A stretch of DNA of 64,000 nucleotides from Immundisolibacterales bacterium. Its GTDB lineage: Bacteria > Pseudomonadota > Gammaproteobacteria > HK1. The translations under genes were made by a program, and so were the position numbers. Below, piece after piece: positions 50,596-58,427 of the stretch; position 1 is the first letter of the stretch; the number at the start of each line of letters is the position of its first letter. The stretch lies in assembly GCA_026712715.1 (NCBI GenBank), contig JAPOPW010000010.1, forward strand, positions 1 through 64,000, in the 5' to 3' direction. The notes under the pieces are model-generated. The model ran no database searches, was not told the DNA's origin, and was given only the letters and a program-made list of their open reading frames with translations.

Positions 50596-51789
50596 GTGGC
50601 GGCGGCCGAAGAATGCGGGCCCGCCGGTCCGCCGAGGCCGGACGGCGTACCGGCCGCGGTCGTTCCGGTCCGGGACCTGTTCCTGGAACCCGATTACGGC
50701 GAGCGCGGATCCGGGCTTCGGGACGAGTACGCCGTGCTGCACGAGCTGGTCAAGGCGGCCCGGGCGCGGCTCAAGCCGGGGACCTGGGACTACCTCGTCG
50801 GCGGTGCGGAGACCGAGACGACCTTCCGGCGCAATCGGCTCGCCCTCGACGAGCTCGCGTTCCGCCCCCGGGTGCTCCGCGACGTGTCCAGGGTCGATCC
50901 CGGGGGGCGGCTGCTCGGCATTGCGCTTCGCATTCCGATAGTGCTCGCCCCCATCGGTTCGTTGCAGGACTTCGACCCCGGGGGCGGGGCGACCACCGCG
51001 CGGGCGGCCATCGACTACGGGGTGGTCAGCATGTTGAGCTCCGCCTGCGAGCCGGGACTCGAGGAGGTGGCGAGCGCCGCGGCCGACGGACCGAAGCTCT
51101 ACCAGCTCTACGTGCGCGGCGACGCCGACTGGGTCGACGACCACGCGCGCCGCGCGGTGGCGTGCGGCTACGACGGGTTCGCCCTCACCGTGGACCTCGA
51201 CTACTACGGCCGGCGCGAGCGCGATCTCGCGAAGCGCTTCAAGACCACCGCCCGGCGGCGGGCGGTCGGCCCCGAGTTCCAGATGCGGTTCTCCTGGGAT
51301 GACGTCAAGCGGCTGAAGGACCGCTTCGACATTCCGCTCATCCTCAAGGGAATCGCCACCGCCGAGGACACCGAGATCGCGTGCGAGCACGGGGTCGAGG
51401 TCATCTACGTGTCGAACCACGGCGGGCGGCAGCTCGACCACGGGCGCGGCGGGATCGAGGTCCTGCCGGAGGTGGTCGCGGCGGCGGCGGGCCGGGCGCA
51501 GGTCGTGGTGGACGGCGGCATCCTGCGCGGCGCCGATGTGGTGAAGGCGATGATTCTCGGAGCCGACGCGGTCGGGATCGGCCGGCTGACCGGGTTCGCG
51601 GTCGCGGCGGCGGGCGCCGCCGGGGTGGTGCGGATGCTGGAGCTCCTCGAGCACGAGATCCGGATCTGCCTCGGCCTTCTCGGCGTGAACGGCTACGACG
51701 AGCTCGACGCGGGCTGGCTGCATCGCGCCCCGGCGGTGGCCGAGCCCCATGCGACGAGCGCGTTCCCGCTGCTCGCCGAGGGGTACTGA
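50596..51789 (+). CDS. FMN-dependent alpha-hydroxyacid oxidase/dehydrogenase
   Basis: A 397-residue TIM-barrel flavoenzyme of the lactate dehydrogenase/glycolate oxidase family. After a 30-residue variable start come PGTWDYLVGGAETETT, APIGSLQDFDP, the catalytic His in YVSNHGGRQLDHGRGG, and VVDGGILRGADVVKAMILGA for the FMN phosphate. A membrane-binding loop is not evident. It oxidises a 2-hydroxyacid to a 2-oxoacid, which could then feed the divergent 2-oxoacid oxidoreductase genes (inference). GTG 50596 has GGAGAG before it, inside the biotin-carrier stop region. Confidence 0.9.
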   Translation: MAAAEECGPAGPPRPDGVPAAVVPVRDLFLEPDYGERGSGLRDEYAVLHELVKAARARLKPGTWDYLVGGAETETTFRRNRLALDELAFRPRVLRDVSRVDPGGRLLGIALRIPIVLAPIGSLQDFDPGGGATTARAAIDYGVVSMLSSACEPGLEEVASAAADGPKLYQLYVRGDADWVDDHARRAVACGYDGFALTVDLDYYGRRERDLAKRFKTTARRRAVGPEFQMRFSWDDVKRLKDRFDIPLILKGIATAEDTEIACEHGVEVIYVSNHGGRQLDHGRGGIEVLPEVVAAAAGRAQVVVDGGILRGADVVKAMILGADAVGIGRLTGFAVAAAGAAGVVRMLELLEHEIRICLGLLGVNGYDELDAGWLHRAPAVAEPHATSAFPLLAEGY

Positions 51790-52000
51790 GCGGCTGCGGG
51801 AGCACCTGCTTCGGACCCGGACCGGTCCGGCCCGGACCGATCGGGGACGGGGACGGCGGTGGACGGGGCGACGTCCGGCGCTGGCGGGCGAGTCTCCCGC
51901 CGCCGCACGGCAAGGGATGGGCGCGAACGGGACGCACCGCGCGTGTCCGGCCGGTAACCCGGCGGGACGGCGTCGGCGGCGGCGAAGGAGGACGGGCGAA

Positions 52001-52279
52001 ATGGTGACGGCGATCATTCTCATCAAGACCGAGCGGGCCCGCACGATGGCCGTCGGCGAAGAGCTTGCGGAGCTCGAAGGGATCTCGGAGGTCTACACGG
52101 TGGCGGGACGCTATGACCTGGTGGCCATGGTGCGGGTGGCAAGGAACGAGGATCTCGCCGATCTCGTCACCGGACGGCTGCGCGGCGTCCAGGGCATCGA
52201 GTCCACCGAAACGCTGCTCTCGTTCCGCACGTACTCGCGTCACGATCTGGAGTCCCTCTTCGCCGTCGGTCTCGGCTAG
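52001..52279 (+). CDS. Lrp/AsnC ligand-binding-domain protein (no HTH)
   Basis: A 92-residue protein made only of the RAM (Lrp/AsnC effector-binding) domain: AIILIKTERARTMAVGEELA, VYTVAGRYDLVAMVRV, and the C-terminal TETLLSFRTYSRHDLES. No helix-turn-helix is attached. Such stand-alone RAM proteins assemble into rings that bind amino acids; their role is poorly defined. AAGGAGG precedes the ATG. It lies between the hydroxyacid oxidase and glutaryl-CoA dehydrogenase genes, about 155 bp before the latter, and could modulate amino-acid catabolism (inference). Confidence 0.9.
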   Translation: MVTAIILIKTERARTMAVGEELAELEGISEVYTVAGRYDLVAMVRVARNEDLADLVTGRLRGVQGIESTETLLSFRTYSRHDLESLFAVGLG

Positions 52280-52433
52280 GCGGCAGGCGCGGCGCGCGCG
52301 GCCCGGTGCGTCATCGCAGGTTCGCAGGGCGTGATGCGGCATCGCGGGGCGTCAGGGTACGTTCGGGCGAGGCAGTACGGAACGAATCAGTCGGGTTGCC
52401 CGGCGGAGCCCGCGACCGACGAGGAGGAACGAA

Positions 52434-53696
52434 GTGACGGTAAAGGGCACTAGCGATTCACGGCCGGCGTCCCCGCCGGCCGCGGCGGAGGCGCCGCAGG
52501 GGCGCCCCGCATTCGATTGGTCCGACCCGTTCGCCCTCGAGTCGGCGCTCTCCGAGGAGGAACGGATGGTGCGCGACACGGCGCATGCGTTCTGCCGGGA
52601 GGAGCTCATGCCCCGGGTCGTCGATGCGTTCCGCGAGGAGCGGGTGGACCGCGGGCTCTTCGGCGAGCTCGGGGCGCTCGGCTTCCTCGGCAGCACCATC
52701 GACGGCTACGGCTGCGCGGGAGCCAACTACACGACCTATGGGCTCGTCGCGCGCGAGATCGAGCGGATCGATTCGGGCTACCGGTCGATGATGAGCGTGC
52801 AGTCGAGCCTCGTCATGCACCCCATCCATGCCTACGGCACCGAGGAGCAGCGCGAGCGGTTCCTCCCCCGGCTCGCCACCGGCGAGTGGATCGGCTGCTT
52901 CGGACTCACCGAGCCGGACCACGGCTCGGACCCGGGCGGGATGCGGACCCGCGCGGCGCCGGCCGCGGGGGGGTGGCGGCTCACCGGGACCAAGTCGTGG
53001 ATCACCAACTCGCCCATCGCGGACGTCTTCGTGGTGTGGGCGAAGGTGAGTGAGCCCGACGGGGCGGGCGGCGAGCGCGACGTCATCCGCGGCTTCGTTC
53101 TCGAGAAGGGTATGACGGGGCTCGACGCGCCGAAGATCACCGGCAAGCTCTCGATGCGCTGCTCGGTCACGGGCGAGATCGTGATGGACGAGGTGTTCGT
53201 GCCGGAGGAGAACCGGCTCCCCGGGGCGCGCGGCCTCGCCGGGCCGTTCGGATGCCTCGACCGGGCGCGCTACGGCATCGCCTGGGGCGCGATGGGGTCG
53301 GCGGAGGCCTGCTGGCACGGCGCTCGCACCTACACCCTCGAACGCAGGCAGTTCGGGCGCCCGCTCGCCGCGAACCAGCTCGTGCAGCGCAAGCTCGCGG
53401 ACATGCAGACCGAGATCGCGCTCGGGCTCCAGGGCGCCCTCGCGGCCGGCCGGCGGATGGACGCGGGGGACTGCCCTTCCGAGACCATCAGCCTCGTCAA
53501 GCGCAACAACTGCGGCAAGGCGCTCGACATCGCGCGCGTCGCCCGCGACATGCACGGCGGAAACGGCATCCACGAGGAGTTCCACGTGATGCGACACGCC
53601 ATCAACCTCGAGACGGTGAACACTTACGAGGGCACCCACGACATCCACGCCCTCATCCTCGGGCGCGCCCAGACCGGCATCCAGGCGTTCACCTGA
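52434..53696 (+). CDS. gcdH: Glutaryl-CoA dehydrogenase
   Basis: A 420-residue acyl-CoA dehydrogenase. The glutaryl-CoA type is shown by [59 protein letters not shown] and the C-terminal [20 protein letters not shown] with catalytic Glu399. It oxidises and decarboxylates glutaryl-CoA to crotonyl-CoA using FAD, in lysine, tryptophan and aromatic degradation. An N-terminal stretch of about 25 Ala/Pro-rich residues precedes the conserved part. GTG start with GAGGAGGAA upstream. No CoA-transferase gene for glutarate is next to it. Confidence 0.95.
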   Translation: MTVKGTSDSRPASPPAAAEAPQGRPAFDWSDPFALESALSEEERMVRDTAHAFCREELMPRVVDAFREERVDRGLFGELGALGFLGSTIDGYGCAGANYTTYGLVAREIERIDSGYRSMMSVQSSLVMHPIHAYGTEEQRERFLPRLATGEWIGCFGLTEPDHGSDPGGMRTRAAPAAGGWRLTGTKSWITNSPIADVFVVWAKVSEPDGAGGERDVIRGFVLEKGMTGLDAPKITGKLSMRCSVTGEIVMDEVFVPEENRLPGARGLAGPFGCLDRARYGIAWGAMGSAEACWHGARTYTLERRQFGRPLAANQLVQRKLADMQTEIALGLQGALAAGRRMDAGDCPSETISLVKRNNCGKALDIARVARDMHGGNGIHEEFHVMRHAINLETVNTYEGTHDIHALILGRAQTGIQAFT

Positions 53697-53716
53697 TCGC
53701 GCGGGCGGCGCCGGCA

Positions 53717-53747
53717 TCGCCCGGGCCCGACCCCGCTCCCCGGGCGA
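53717..53747. terminator. Stem-loop between convergent gcdH and HEPN genes
   Basis: TCGCCCGGG pairs with CCCGGGCGA (9 bp, 13-nt loop) in the 52-bp gap between two convergent stop codons. There is no T-run, so termination is only probable. Confidence 0.35.
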
Positions 53748-53748
53748 G

Positions 53749-54156
53749 TCAGCGAGGCGACAGGAGGGTGCGGGCGGTATCGATGAAGGCGCGGGCCCGA
53801 CCCACGGCATCCTCGGCCTGCGCGTCGGTGAAGACTTCCGCGGGAATGCCGCCGGGAAGGCCGTTGGGATACCGGGTGGGGATGTAGTACTGATCGAGCT
53901 GACGGGCCGAGTCCCGGAGATGGAGCAGGCCCTCCGTGCCGGTCGTCGCTCTCGCGAGCAGCTCGACCAGGGAGTGTCCGGGAACGAAACGTGCGCCGGA
54001 AAGGTAGACGATCGCCTTCAGCGCCTTTTCCGCCGCCTGCTGGCTCGTGAAGCACGCCTGCGCCGGGAATCCTTCGCGCGCTCCCAGCTCGGCGAACGCG
54101 AGGTCGCTCTCGGCCTGACGCAGCCAGCGCTCCGCTTCGCTCCGCGCCGCCTTCAA
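53749..54156 (-). CDS. HEPN-domain protein (partner of nucleotidyltransferase)
   Basis: A 135-residue all-helical HEPN protein: ERWLRQAESDLAFAELG, CFTSQQAAEKALKAIVYL, then R56 and H61 in RFVPGH, an Rx4H arrangement, and EDAVGRARAFIDTARTLL. TTG start at 54156 has AAGGA 8 nt upstream and overlaps the stop of the nucleotidyltransferase gene by 4 nt. The pair is of the HEPN/MNT toxin-antitoxin-like kind: HEPN as RNase toxin, MNT as an adenylylating antitoxin. Whether this HEPN has RNase activity is open. Confidence 0.87.
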   Translation of the reverse strand: MKAARSEAERWLRQAESDLAFAELGAREGFPAQACFTSQQAAEKALKAIVYLSGARFVPGHSLVELLARATTGTEGLLHLRDSARQLDQYYIPTRYPNGLPGGIPAEVFTDAQAEDAVGRARAFIDTARTLLSPR

Positions 54157-54467
54157 AGGACGTCCTTTCCTTCGTCGAGCACCCGCAGGAGTAAGGGATT
54201 CCCTTCCTCGACCATCCGGTCGAACTCGGCGGGGGTGTAGACGAGGAGGTCGAGTCGCGGCCAGACCTCGTAGAGATCGCCGAAGTCGCGATGACGTTCG
54301 AAGAAGGTCCTCGTGGTCTCGGCGACGACGACGAGGTCGAGGTCGCTCCACTCGTCCGCGTCGCCGCGGGCGACCGAGCCGAACACCAGCGCCCTCGTGG
54401 CGCCGGCAAGACAAGGACGAAGGCGCTTCGCGAGTAGCGCGCGATCCAGGAGCGGGGCCACGTCCAT
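54153..54467 (-). CDS. MNT-type minimal nucleotidyltransferase
   Basis: A 104-residue nucleotidyltransferase of DNA-polymerase-beta fold. G30-S31 and D42/D44 form the GSVARGDADEWSDLDL motif that binds nucleotide and metal, and a third Asp lies in PRLDLLVY. It is upstream of and overlaps the HEPN gene. In studied HEPN/MNT pairs the MNT protein attaches AMP to the HEPN toxin and neutralises it. All three acidic residues are present, so activity is expected. Confidence 0.88.
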   Translation of the reverse strand: MDVAPLLDRALLAKRLRPCLAGATRALVFGSVARGDADEWSDLDLVVVAETTRTFFERHRDFGDLYEVWPRLDLLVYTPAEFDRMVEEGNPLLLRVLDEGKDVL

Positions 54468-54663
54468 CCGGGCTAGTGTAGTGGAGACATCGACGGGCGG
54501 CGGGGCGAGGCGGGCCGGCCTCGATACGCCGGGGTTCGCCGGGGAGCGGCCATCGTCGTTCCGGGGTCCGCGCCCACTAAAATGACGCCGGCAGGGGGCC
54601 GCCGCGCGACCCGTCGTTCCGGGGCGGCCGAGTGGTCTCGAGGAAGGAGAGAGGGGTCGGCGC

Positions 54664-55479
54664 ATGAAGGGTGTGCAGCGGGCGTGCCGGCGCATCGTGG
54701 GGACACGGGCGTTCGACGGCGTCGTCATCGCGATGATCCTGGCGACTGCGATCGGGCTCGGCGCCGACACGAGCCACGGACTGCACGCCCGCTTCGGCCC
54801 GATGATCCACTGGGTCTACCAGGCCGCCCTCGCGGTATTCGTTCTCGAGGCGGCCATCAAGCTCACCGCCGTCGCGCCGCGCTTCGAGCGCTACTTCCGG
54901 GACGGGTGGAACCTCTTCGACTTCACCGTTCTCGTTCTCGCCCTCATCCCCGACACCGGCGAGTTCGCGCTCATCGCGCGCCTGGCGCGACTCCTCCGCG
55001 TGCTTCGCCTCATTACCGTCGTGCCCCAGCTCCGGATCATCGTCTCGACCCTCGTGCGGTCCCTCCCGGGGCTCGGGCACGTGATGCTGCTGCTGTTCGT
55101 GATCTTCTACGTCTACGCGGTGGCGGGGGTGCACCTGTTCCGCGAGCACGACCCGCTGCACTGGGAATCCCTCGGCATCGCGCTCCTCACCCTGTTCCGG
55201 GTGATGACCCTCGAGGACTGGACGGACGTCATGTACACCGCGATGGAGCTGCACCCGATGAGCTGGATCTTCTTCGTGAGCTTCGTCCTCGTCGCCGCGG
55301 TGGTCATGATCAACATGGTGATTGCGGTCGTCATCAACAACCTGCATGAGGCGCGCCTCGAGGTGTCGTACACGGAGGGAGAAGAGACCCTGCGGGTGAT
55401 CCGGGAGGAGGCGGCCGGCGCGCGCGACGCCCTCGAGCGCATCGAGGCGCGGGTCGAACGCCTGCGGGACGGCTCCTGA
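54664..55479 (+). CDS. Voltage-gated cation channel with TLEDWTD filter
   Basis: A 271-residue single-domain (six-helix) channel like bacterial NaV proteins. S4 holds R106, R109, R112 and R115 at every third position. The pore loop at 182-188 reads TLEDWTD. NavAb has TLESWSM and the engineered calcium channel CavAb TLDDWSD, so two extra acidic residues suggest permeation of calcium (inference). S6 contains VVMINMVIAVVINNL. The tail (about 230-271) is a charged coiled coil for tetramer assembly. Located in the inner membrane. A TAAAAT at 54578-54583 could be part of its promoter. Confidence 0.9.
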   Translation: MKGVQRACRRIVGTRAFDGVVIAMILATAIGLGADTSHGLHARFGPMIHWVYQAALAVFVLEAAIKLTAVAPRFERYFRDGWNLFDFTVLVLALIPDTGEFALIARLARLLRVLRLITVVPQLRIIVSTLVRSLPGLGHVMLLLFVIFYVYAVAGVHLFREHDPLHWESLGIALLTLFRVMTLEDWTDVMYTAMELHPMSWIFFVSFVLVAAVVMINMVIAVVINNLHEARLEVSYTEGEETLRVIREEAAGARDALERIEARVERLRDGS

Positions 55480-55506
55480 CCGACCCGCCAATCCGGTCGG
55501 ATCAGG
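55475..55506. terminator. Stem-loop across two convergent stop codons
   Basis: CCTGACCGACC (55475-55485) pairs with GGTCGGATCAGG (55495-55506) with one bulged A. The stops of both the channel gene and the convergent flavoprotein gene lie within the stem. It is short and lacks a T-run, so its role as a bidirectional terminator is tentative. Confidence 0.4.
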
Positions 55507-56992
55507 CGGTGGCGCGGGCGCCGGCCGCGGCGCCGGCCCGCCGCCCGAATACGGCGCCGGAGACGAGGCCGGTGCCGCCCGGGTAGTTGAAGTAGAAGAG
55601 CCCGCCGACGAGCTCACCGGCCGCGTAGAGCCCCGGTATGGGCTCGCCCTCGGTATCGAGCACCCGGCACGCCTCGTCGACCTTGAGACCCCCGAAGGTG
55701 AACGTGATCCCGCAGGTGATCTGAAATGCCTCGAAGGGCGGCTCGTCGAGCCGGTTCGCCCAGTTGGACTTCGGGACCGCGAGGCCCCGGGTGCCGCGCC
55801 CGTCCTTGACGGCCGGGTTGAACGGCACGTCGGTCCGGACCGCCTCGTTGTACTCGCGGACGGTGCGAAGGAACGCCTCGGGGTCCACGCCCTCGAGCTT
55901 CCCCGCGAGCTCTTCCACGGTGCCGGCCGCGACCTTGGTCACCTCCCGGATGCGGTACTCGTCGCGAAGCAGCGGAACCACCTTCGAGTCGAACACCTGC
56001 CAGGCGAACTGGTCCGGCTGGTCGAGGATGACCTTGCCGTAGCGGGCGTAGGTGTAGTTGCGGAAGTCGGCGCCTTCGTCGACGAAGCGGCGCCCGTCCG
56101 CATTCACCATGATCCCGAGCGGGTAGCTGTGCTTCTGGAAGTTGTCGCCGACCGCGAGGTCGCCGAAGGGTGGGGCGTTGCGGTCCCAACCCACCGCGTG
56201 GCACCCGGACCAGTGGCCGTACGGCATCGCGCCCGCGTCGAGGGCCATCCGGATCCCGTCGCCGGTGTTGTAGCGGGTTCCCCGTACCTTGGCGAGGTCC
56301 CAGCCGGGTCCGAGGTAGCGGGTGCGCCACTCCGCGTTCGACTCGAACCCGCCGCAGGCGAGCACCACCGCGTCCGCGCGCAGGCGGAAGCGCTCGCGGC
56401 CGCGGCGCACGTCGACCCCGCGAACCGCACCGTCCTCCTCGACGAGGTCCGTCGCGCGCGCGCCGTATAGGATGGGGATGTCGTGCGCGCCGGCCGCCTC
56501 GGTCAGGGCCTGGACGAGCCCCGGCCCGCCGCCCCACACCTCCACCGCGAGGCCACCCCAGAACCGGTAGCGCCCGTCCACCCTGAACGCCTGGCGCCCG
56601 TAGGAGGGGTTGAACCGCACCCGGTAGCCGCGCATCCACCGCAGGGTGTCGAAGCTCCCGTCGATGAGGGCCTCCGCGAGGTCCGGATCGGAGCGCCACT
56701 GGGTGAGACGCCCGAGGTCGTCGAAGTACTGCTCGCGCGTGTAGGTGCCGAAGTCGACGTTGTGCCGCTCGTCCTCGGTGAGGTCCGGCATGAGCTCCAC
56801 GAGGTCGTTCACGCCCCCGAACACGAATCGGACCGCCCCCGCCGTGTAGCGGCTGTTTCCGCCCGATTCCCCCTCCGGCGCCCGCTCGAGCACGGTCACC
56901 CGTGCGCCCCGCTCGCGCGCCGCGAGCGCCGCGCAGAGCGCCGCGTTTCCGGCCCCCACTACAATGACGTCTTGTTCCGTGATTCGGTCCAT
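55502..56992 (-). CDS. tcuA: FAD-dependent tricarballylate dehydrogenase (TcuA-like)
   Basis: A 496-residue flavoprotein of the fumarate-reductase/succinate-dehydrogenase flavoprotein family. The dinucleotide motif is VVGAGNAALCAALAARERG, then GGNSRYTAGAVRFVF. Active-site text includes ACGGFESN and a C-terminal PIPGLYAAGELVGGLFYFNY. The pattern is that of TcuA, which oxidises tricarballylate to cis-aconitate. TcuB and TcuC are not adjacent, so the electron acceptor and substrate are not certain; related flavoproteins act on other acids and steroids. Confidence 0.82.
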   Translation of the reverse strand: MDRITEQDVIVVGAGNAALCAALAARERGARVTVLERAPEGESGGNSRYTAGAVRFVFGGVNDLVELMPDLTEDERHNVDFGTYTREQYFDDLGRLTQWRSDPDLAEALIDGSFDTLRWMRGYRVRFNPSYGRQAFRVDGRYRFWGGLAVEVWGGGPGLVQALTEAAGAHDIPILYGARATDLVEEDGAVRGVDVRRGRERFRLRADAVVLACGGFESNAEWRTRYLGPGWDLAKVRGTRYNTGDGIRMALDAGAMPYGHWSGCHAVGWDRNAPPFGDLAVGDNFQKHSYPLGIMVNADGRRFVDEGADFRNYTYARYGKVILDQPDQFAWQVFDSKVVPLLRDEYRIREVTKVAAGTVEELAGKLEGVDPEAFLRTVREYNEAVRTDVPFNPAVKDGRGTRGLAVPKSNWANRLDEPPFEAFQITCGITFTFGGLKVDEACRVLDTEGEPIPGLYAAGELVGGLFYFNYPGGTGLVSGAVFGRRAGAAAGARATA

Positions 56993-57087
56993 GAACGGTC
57001 GCTCCTGAAGGGCAGGCCGGCAGGAGGCGGATCGTATCGGAAGCCCGGGGCAGCCGCCGCCGGTTCCGATTGAGGAGGAGGACGACC

Positions 57088-58254
57088 TTGAGCAACGCGC
57101 CCGACTTCAATGCAATCACCCTGGAGGCCCTCCGGCACCGGCGCGGCACCAAGTGGAACCGCTACCCGGCGGACGTCCTGCCGGCGTGGGTGGCGGACAT
57201 GGACTTCGACATGGCCGAACCGATACGCGCCGGCCTTGCCCGGATGATGCACGACAACGATCTCGGCTACTCCCCGAAGCTGCCCGAGAGCGGTCTCCCG
57301 GAGGCGTTCGCGGCGTTCGCGGCGCGCCGTTTCCCGGGATGGGAGGTGGCGCCGGGGCGGATGATCGCGATCGCCGACATCGTCCAGGGCATCCACCTCG
57401 CGATCGAGGCGTACACCGGACCGGGGGACGGGATCTGCACCCTGACCCCGGTCTATCCGCCGTTCCTCCAGGCGGTGGCGGCGACCGGCCGCCGGCTCGA
57501 CCACTGCACGATGGTGCGCGGCGACGGCCGTTACGAGATCGACTTCGATGCGCTTCGCGCCGCCATCGACGGGCGCACCCGCATCCTCCTCCTGTGCACG
57601 CCGCACAACCCCCTCGGGCGCGTGTTCGAGCCGGCCGAGCTCGACGAGCTGGCTTGCATCGCGGTCGAGCGCGACCTCGTCGTGATTGCGGACGAGATCC
57701 ACGCCGACATCGTCTACTCCGGGTCGCGGCACATCCCCTTCGCCTCGCTCGGCCCCGAGGTCGAGGCGCGCACGGTCACCATGACGAGCGCGACCAAGTC
57801 GTTCAACATCGCGGGCCTTCGCTGCGCGGTGGTGGTCTTCGGATCGGACCGGCTCGCGGAACGGTTCGACGCCTGGCCGGAACGCATCCGGGGAGCGGTG
57901 AGCAGCTTCGGCATGGAGGCGACCCGCATCGCCTGGACGGAGTGCGACGAATGGCTCGAGGCGCTGCTCGCCCACCTCGAGGGAAACCGTGACTTCCTGC
58001 ATTCATTCGTTCGTGAACGCCTCCCCGGCCTGCGGATGGTGCAGCCGGCCGCGACCTATCTCGGCTGGATCGACTGCCGGGAGTACGCACTGGACCCCGA
58101 TCCGTACCAGTGGTTCCTCGACCGGGCGCGGGTCGGCTTCAACGACGGCCGCGACTTCGGCGACGGAGGGGAGGGCCACGTCCGCATCAACTTCGCCACC
58201 TCGCGCGGCATCCTCACCCAGGTGCTCGAACGCATGGAGGAGGCGCTCCGGTGA
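57088..58254 (+). CDS. PatB/MalY-family PLP-dependent C-S lyase
   Basis: A 388-residue fold-type I PLP enzyme. K237 in SATKSFNIAG binds PLP; other marks are WVADMDFDMAEPI, LCTPHNPLGRVF and IADEIHADIVY. PatB/MalY proteins cleave cystathionine, cysteine or cysteine S-conjugates to a thiol, ammonia and pyruvate. The TTG at 57088 is favoured because GAGGAGGAGGA lies just before it. It is followed by a multi-domain rhodanese, which can take sulfur from thiols, so a shared sulfur pathway is likely (inference). Confidence 0.9.
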   Translation: MSNAPDFNAITLEALRHRRGTKWNRYPADVLPAWVADMDFDMAEPIRAGLARMMHDNDLGYSPKLPESGLPEAFAAFAARRFPGWEVAPGRMIAIADIVQGIHLAIEAYTGPGDGICTLTPVYPPFLQAVAATGRRLDHCTMVRGDGRYEIDFDALRAAIDGRTRILLLCTPHNPLGRVFEPAELDELACIAVERDLVVIADEIHADIVYSGSRHIPFASLGPEVEARTVTMTSATKSFNIAGLRCAVVVFGSDRLAERFDAWPERIRGAVSSFGMEATRIAWTECDEWLEALLAHLEGNRDFLHSFVRERLPGLRMVQPAATYLGWIDCREYALDPDPYQWFLDRARVGFNDGRDFGDGGEGHVRINFATSRGILTQVLERMEEALR

Positions 58255-58427
58255 CCCGGTGCGATGCCCCGATTCGCCGCCTGCCTCGCCCGTGCGCCGG
58301 ACCGGGCGCAACGCGCCGTGCACCTCACGAGCTTTCGAGGCGCGCCCGGCGCGGTCGCTGACCATGCGCACGCCGCGACATCGCCACGCCGCCGCACGAA
58401 CCACGACCGAATGACGGAGCCGCCCCG

